The notes beneath the pieces were generated by a model. The model had not been told where the DNA came from. It ran no database searches and worked only from the letters and a program-made list of their open reading frames with translations. Positions 59,521 through 64,000 of a DNA stretch of 64,000 nt are shown here, one piece after another (position 1 is the first letter of the stretch; every line of letters starts with the position of its first letter). A program made the translations under genes and the position numbers. The DNA comes from DASCQC01 sp036012865 (GTDB lineage Bacteria; Pseudomonadota; Gammaproteobacteria; Comchoanobacterales; Comchoanobacteraceae), in assembly GCA_036012865.1 (NCBI GenBank), contig DASCQC010000025.1:1-64000 (forward strand), in the 5' to 3' direction.

Positions 59521-62500
59521 ATGACAAAGCTTAATACTAGGTGGATTGATTATCAAACTTTGCGTTCAGATGAGGGACTGCAGGTATTGGACTCTAAATT
59601 TGAAGAATACCTCCATGCGATTAACCCCTCATTGCTCGATCAGTTACAAGGTTATCAACAACAACCTGACTATTCTGCAGACAGTGTTTTATCATTGGCT
59701 CCTTACTTAGATGATTTTATAGCTAAGCTATTTAATATAGAAAATGAAGTTGAGGCCTTACAACAGACTTATCTTCAGGAACATCCCATTGCCAAGTTTA
59801 AGAAAGAATTGGTGCTTAAGCGGGCAAGAAGACTGATGACTAAAATGGATGGAGCTCCCAGTCAACAATCCTTAGATGTTTGGATTGAATCGTTTATCTC
59901 TAAAAACTGTCTTGATCACGAATTAACAATAGCAATGCAAGCGGTTAAGTGGATAGATAGTAATCATGAGGAAAATTTAGAAAAGTTAAGTTATTGGGCT
60001 TCTTATCAATTACTAGCTTCAAAAGAAAAACAATTAAAATGGGTTAGTTTTAATATTCCACAACGCCACAACCCAGAGGGATGGGTCGAATATAAAAATG
60101 ATCAAGGGCTACTCAAAGGGGTTACTCAACGTCTTAGGCAGGGATTTTCTTTGACAGACCAACGGATGGATGCTCGTTCTGTTGCCAATGAAATACATTA
60201 TTGTGTGTACTGTCACAGCAAAGAAGGTGACTTTTGTAGAACAGGTTTTCCTGTGAAAAAATCAGAACCCCCTCAAGGGTTAAAGACAGATGCTCATGGG
60301 CGTGTTTTAACAGGGTGTCCCTTGGATGAAAAAATTTCAGAAATGAATATTCTCAAAAGAGAGGGCTTAGCCATTGCTTCATTGGCCGTTATTATGATTG
60401 ATAATCCAATGTGTGCTGCAACTGGGCATAGAATTTGTAATGATTGTATGAAGTCTTGTATTTATCAAAAACAAGACCCTGTGAATATTCCTCAAGTTGA
60501 AACCAAGGTGCTAACGGATGTATTGGCATTGCCTTGGGGGGTTGAAATCTATGCATTACTGATGAGGTGGTTGCCATTAAGACTGTCTCAACCTAAACCA
60601 AAACCTAAAATAGATAAGAATGTTTGTGTTATGGGAATGGGACCAGCAGGGTTTACTTTGGCGTATTATTTATTAATGGAAGGGTGCAGTGTTGTCGGTA
60701 TGGATGGCCTTAAAGTAGAGCCTTTACCTCAACAATGGGTAGATGAACCTATTCAAGATTATCAACAGTTATGGAAGGATTTAGATCAACGAAGCATTGT
60801 TGGTTTTGGAGGCGTTGCTGAATATGGTATCACGGCAAGATGGGATAAGAACTTTCTAACATTAATTTATCTGGGCCTACTTCGTTGGGATCGTTTTCGA
60901 GTTTATGGAGGCGTTAGGTTTGGAGGGACTGTTACTGTTGAAAGCATTCAGAAGATGGGATTTGATCATTTGTCTTTAGCGGTGGGCGCAGGGTTGCCTA
61001 ATGCTATCAATATTCCGGGTTCTATGGCGCCTGGTATGATGCAGGCTAATGATTTTCTTATGAATCTTCAGCTTACAGGGGCGGTTAGATCTGACAGCAT
61101 GATCCCACTTCAGGTGAATTTGCCTGCAGTAGTGATTGGAGGGGGGTTAACAGGTGTTGATGCAGCAACAGAGGTTCAGGCTTATTATGTAGAGATGGTA
61201 AAAAGAGTATACCGCCGTTATCAGTCCATGGACATGCCTGAGAAAGAAAAGAACTTTTGGGCTCAGTTTGATGAAAAGGATCGTCGACAGATTAAGACTT
61301 GGGTTGAACACGGTCATCGTATTTGTCAAAGTGAGGGGTCAGGTGAATCTATTCAGGACTGCATCGATTCATGGGGTGGTGTAACGATTGTTTATCGTCG
61401 ACGCCTTCAAGAATCTCCTGCTTATCGCTTGAATCCAGAAGAATTGGAAGAAGCCTTAAAAGAGGGGGTTAATTATCTAGAAAATCATTCACCTAAAGCT
61501 CTTGAACTCAATGAATTTGGCGAGGTTGCAGCCTTACAAGTGGTCAATCATCAGGGGGTTGAAAAAAATATCAAGGCTTCTACAGTTTTAGTGGCCACAG
61601 GAGCGAAGCCCAATGTGGCTTATTCGTTTGAGCACCAGGGAACTTTTATCAAGCAAAATGGGTATTACCTGCCGCATGTATGTCAAGATAATACGTTAAC
61701 GACCATGGTGGATGTTGACCATTGTAAACAGGGGCCGGTTGGGGTCTTTACCAATTATAGTAAGAAGGGTTTTAAGGTAAGCTTTTTAGGCGATGCGCAT
61801 GCTGTTTATCATGGCAGTGTGGTGAAAGCTATCGCCTCGGCTAAAAATCATTATTTAGATATCGTTGCCTCTTTACCTAGACAAACTTCACATGAGACAC
61901 AAGGTCTTTTAACTCAATTGGATGATATGTTTAATATTGTTTTAATTGCTAATCAACCTTTTGTTGATAATTTGCGTAGTTTGCGTTGTAAAATACCGCA
62001 TGCCAAGCATAATTTTTTACCAGGACAGTTTTATCGCATACAACCTTTTGAATTTGATGCTCCACAGGGTAGATCTTTTGAGTCATTAAGTGTTTGGGTG
62101 TTGAATGTTGATGAAGAAGCTCAAGAAATGGTCTTTGTTGTTCCGCAAGTCTCAGCGGCAGAACAAGCGGTTAAATTTTGGGAGGAAGGCAGCAAGTTAG
62201 CTGTGATGGGACCTACAGGGGTTCGCTTTAAGATTCCTCAAACCCCGGGTAAAATTTTACTTATGGTGGATGCTTTCTCGGTTCATAAAGTCATGCACCT
62301 TGCCCAATGTATGCATGATGCAAAGCATGAGGTTTACGTTGTTTCTACAGAAAGTTTAAACCAAGGTGTTCTGGATATCTTAGAACCTTTTGTTAAGGAA
62401 GTAGTCATAACTAACAGCGTTGAGGATGCCTTATTAGTCGTGTCTCAAAAAGATATTTTTCGCACTGTTGCGTATGTCTATTTATGTGCTTATGGAGAAA

Positions 62501-62799
62501 CCATCAAACTTCTAGGTCAACAACAAAAAAGATTACGATCATGCCTTGCTCCTAACTGTGAAATTAAAGCATCAGTTCATGGGCCTATGCAATGTATGTT
62601 AAAAGGGATTTGTGCTCAATGTGTTCAGTGGCAGTTAGACCCGGAAACAGGGCAAAGAACCAAAGCTGTTTTTGCCTGTTCATGGCAAGATCAACCCATT
62701 GAGTTAGTTGATTGGCAGCACTACACTGAACGTTTAAAATTAGGTAAATCTTTGGATAATTTTAATCAGTTCTATCGAAAATGGGTCTTAGAGAATTAA
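59521..62799 (+). CDS. Very large FAD/NAD(P)H oxidoreductase, GltD-like with 4Fe-4S and FNR-like modules, ~1092 aa
   Basis: GGAGG at 59507-59511 fits the ATG at 59521. The N-terminal ~230 residues are helical and unassigned. A Cys-rich part follows, IHYCVYCHSKEGDFCRTGFP and AATGHRICNDCMKSCIYQKQ, probably holding iron-sulfur clusters. Next is a GltD-like flavin module with NVCVMGMGPAGFTLAYYLL near residue 372 and VVIGGGLTGVDAATEV near 540. The C-terminal ~300 residues resemble a ferredoxin-NADP-reductase or PyrK-type electron-transfer module (FLPGQFYRIQPFEFDAP), with a late Cys cluster (CMLKGICAQCVQW). It transfers electrons between NAD(P)H and an unknown partner. Length and domain chain are unusual for a single chain. 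Confidence 0.85.
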   Translation: MTKLNTRWIDYQTLRSDEGLQVLDSKFEEYLHAINPSLLDQLQGYQQQPDYSADSVLSLAPYLDDFIAKLFNIENEVEALQQTYLQEHPIAKFKKELVLKRARRLMTKMDGAPSQQSLDVWIESFISKNCLDHELTIAMQAVKWIDSNHEENLEKLSYWASYQLLASKEKQLKWVSFNIPQRHNPEGWVEYKNDQGLLKGVTQRLRQGFSLTDQRMDARSVANEIHYCVYCHSKEGDFCRTGFPVKKSEPPQGLKTDAHGRVLTGCPLDEKISEMNILKREGLAIASLAVIMIDNPMCAATGHRICNDCMKSCIYQKQDPVNIPQVETKVLTDVLALPWGVEIYALLMRWLPLRLSQPKPKPKIDKNVCVMGMGPAGFTLAYYLLMEGCSVVGMDGLKVEPLPQQWVDEPIQDYQQLWKDLDQRSIVGFGGVAEYGITARWDKNFLTLIYLGLLRWDRFRVYGGVRFGGTVTVESIQKMGFDHLSLAVGAGLPNAINIPGSMAPGMMQANDFLMNLQLTGAVRSDSMIPLQVNLPAVVIGGGLTGVDAATEVQAYYVEMVKRVYRRYQSMDMPEKEKNFWAQFDEKDRRQIKTWVEHGHRICQSEGSGESIQDCIDSWGGVTIVYRRRLQESPAYRLNPEELEEALKEGVNYLENHSPKALELNEFGEVAALQVVNHQGVEKNIKASTVLVATGAKPNVAYSFEHQGTFIKQNGYYLPHVCQDNTLTTMVDVDHCKQGPVGVFTNYSKKGFKVSFLGDAHAVYHGSVVKAIASAKNHYLDIVASLPRQTSHETQGLLTQLDDMFNIVLIANQPFVDNLRSLRCKIPHAKHNFLPGQFYRIQPFEFDAPQGRSFESLSVWVLNVDEEAQEMVFVVPQVSAAEQAVKFWEEGSKLAVMGPTGVRFKIPQTPGKILLMVDAFSVHKVMHLAQCMHDAKHEVYVVSTESLNQGVLDILEPFVKEVVITNSVEDALLVVSQKDIFRTVAYVYLCAYGETIKLLGQQQKRLRSCLAPNCEIKASVHGPMQCMLKGICAQCVQWQLDPETGQRTKAVFACSWQDQPIELVDWQHYTERLKLGKSLDNFNQFYRKWVLEN

Positions 62800-62842
62800 T
62801 CAATAATAGTGGAAAATCAAGGGTCAATTTGGAGGACGAATA

Positions 62843-64000
62843 ATGGATAAACATCACAAAGAGAACTGTCATCATGCGGCGATGAATGGGCATTTAAAGG
62901 GCAGCGAGCAAAATCCCACTCCATCTGATGCGATCACTTATACTTGTCCCATGCACCCTGAAATTGAGCAAAATCATCGAGGCAGTTGTTCTAAATGTGG
63001 CATGGCTTTGGATCCGAAAGGGGTGGTTGCTGAAGAAGATACAACTGAACTGAAGGAGATGACTCAACGTTTTTGGGTTAGTGCTCTTTTTTCAGGGCCT
63101 GTTTTATTGTTGGTTATGCTAGATCATTTGCCAGGAAAACCAGTGGAGGAAATGCTTTCAGCTGGGCAGTCGTTGTGGTTGCAATTTGCTCTTGCAACAC
63201 CGGTCATGCTGTGGGCAGCACGACCTTTTTTTCAGCGTGCATGGGCATCGTTAGTAACCGCTCAGTTGAACATGTTTACTTTGGTGGTTTTGAGCACTAC
63301 GATTGCTTATGGGTACAGTCTTTTAGCTGCGGTTATTCCCGGGAGTTTTCCGGCGAATATGCGTATGGAAAATGGTTTGGTTCCTGTCTATTTTGAAGCT
63401 GCAGCCGTTATTATTACTTTGGTGCTATTGGGCCAGATTATGGAATTACGCGCGCGTTCCCAGACCACTTCAGCCATTCGTTCGTTACTGAATTTATCAC
63501 CCAAAACAGCTCATAAAATTCAAGAAGATGGGAGCGAAGAAAAGGTGAGTTTACATGCGGTACAAGAGGGTGATCGCTTACGTATTCGTCCTGGGGAATC
63601 TATCCCAGTAGATGGTGTGATTGTTGAAGGTTCGAGCACGGTTGATGAATCTATGATGAGTGGTGAGGCATTGCCAGTCTTAAAAACAGTGAATGATAAG
63701 GTGATTGGGTCAACGTTGAATCAAACAGGAAGCCTGATCATGGTTGCTGAACATGTCGGGAATGATACGGTGTTGGCACATATGATTGATAGGGTTTCAA
63801 AAGCGCAACACAGCCGTGCACCCATCCAAAAAATGGCTGATGTTGTAGCAGGGTACTTTGTTCCGATTGTGATTGTTGTGGCTGTTATGACTGCTATGGT
63901 TTGGGGGTTGTGGGGCCCAGAACCTCGTGTTTCTATGGCACTGATTAATGCTGTGGCAGTCTTGATTATTGCTTGCCCATGTGCACTAGGTCTGGCAACG
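62843..64000 (+). CDS. Copper-type P1B ATPase, C-terminal part beyond window
   Basis: From ATG 62843 (GGAGG upstream) 386 codons run to the edge. The N-terminus is His-rich (MDKHHKENCHHAAMNGHLKG) and is followed by a Cys-x-x-Cys-type heavy-metal-binding segment YTCPMHPEIEQNHRGSCSKC. Membrane helices, the actuator motif MSGEALPV, GESIPVDGVIVEG and the CPC metal site ACPCALGLAT at the very end identify a P1B-type ATPase that exports copper or silver. It lacks an N-terminal ferredoxin-like GMTCxxC domain; the YHS-like segment replaces it. The phosphorylation DKTGT site lies beyond the window. Confidence 0.94.
   Translation, partial: MDKHHKENCHHAAMNGHLKGSEQNPTPSDAITYTCPMHPEIEQNHRGSCSKCGMALDPKGVVAEEDTTELKEMTQRFWVSALFSGPVLLLVMLDHLPGKPVEEMLSAGQSLWLQFALATPVMLWAARPFFQRAWASLVTAQLNMFTLVVLSTTIAYGYSLLAAVIPGSFPANMRMENGLVPVYFEAAAVIITLVLLGQIMELRARSQTTSAIRSLLNLSPKTAHKIQEDGSEEKVSLHAVQEGDRLRIRPGESIPVDGVIVEGSSTVDESMMSGEALPVLKTVNDKVIGSTLNQTGSLIMVAEHVGNDTVLAHMIDRVSKAQHSRAPIQKMADVVAGYFVPIVIVVAVMTAMVWGLWGPEPRVSMALINAVAVLIIACPCALGLAT

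Noticed and set aside
63175..63396. 73-aa plus-strand open frame at the right edge
   Set aside because: It is an alternative frame of the P1B ATPase gene, whose motifs are continuous through this region.

Overview
The window looks like part of an AT-rich gammaproteobacterial chromosome. The evidence is gene order: a TIGR02449-type gene, zapA, a 6S RNA and fau lie next to pepP, ubiH and a second ubi-type monooxygenase; dut overlaps an algC-like mutase; and the rpsB-tsf-pyrH-frr-uppS-cdsA...bamA-skp-lpxD-fabZ-lpxA...rnhB-dnaE block is present. Several accessory features would suit a host-associated or intracellular lineage, possibly Legionellales-like: large Lys/Glu-rich helical proteins without signal peptides, a stand-alone LuxR-type HTH protein, and a small protein resembling the CBU_0585 family. 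That placement is an inference.

Layout. 1-10293 (minus strand) is a block of six unrecognised genes: five soluble helical proteins (728, 768, 118, 595 and 762 aa) and a membrane protein cut by the left edge. At least the 762- and 768-aa proteins are paralogues. 10294-10743 holds an old, decayed tandem duplication of the divergent junction between this block and rlmE. 10744-15535 is rlmE-ftsH-folP-glmM. 15541-17535 carries accessory genes, including one with three ubiquitin-binding-like (MIU-type) repeats behind a consensus sigma70 promoter, and a LuxR-type HTH gene. 17522-23080 (minus) is pepP-ubiH-ubi, an NSS transporter and dapB. 23202-24423 is a TIGR02449-type gene, zapA, 6S RNA and fau. 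24631-29611 holds a helical orphan, a DUF805 protein, dut/algC, an L,D-transpeptidase and a YihY-type membrane protein.

29865-49268 is the translation and envelope superoperon region. It departs from the classical order in three ways: dxr and rseP are absent, a 1084-aa repeat-rich gene sits on the opposite strand between cdsA and bamA, and lpxB plus a HAD phosphatase gene are inverted between lpxA and rnhB. 49295-53657 is accessory: a 575-aa helical protein, ung, and two tail-to-tail secreted paralogues with mosaic identity. 53831-56292 is ald plus an M17 aminopeptidase. 56463-59402 has a membrane orphan, a tRNA-Arg(TCG), a small secreted-like protein, fdxA, a bolA-grxD pair and a small conserved protein. 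59521-62799 is a very large multi-domain flavoprotein, and the right edge cuts a copper-type P1B ATPase.

The housekeeping genes cover rRNA methylation, membrane proteolysis, folate, peptidoglycan and lipid A precursors, undecaprenyl phosphate, phospholipid, outer-membrane assembly, translation, ubiquinone and DNA replication. The best candidates for something undescribed are the paralogous helical family at 1145-10293, the MIU-like repeat protein, the 1084-aa three-repeat protein in the rseP position, and the secreted paralogue pair. All coordinates and motifs were read by eye and no database search was run.
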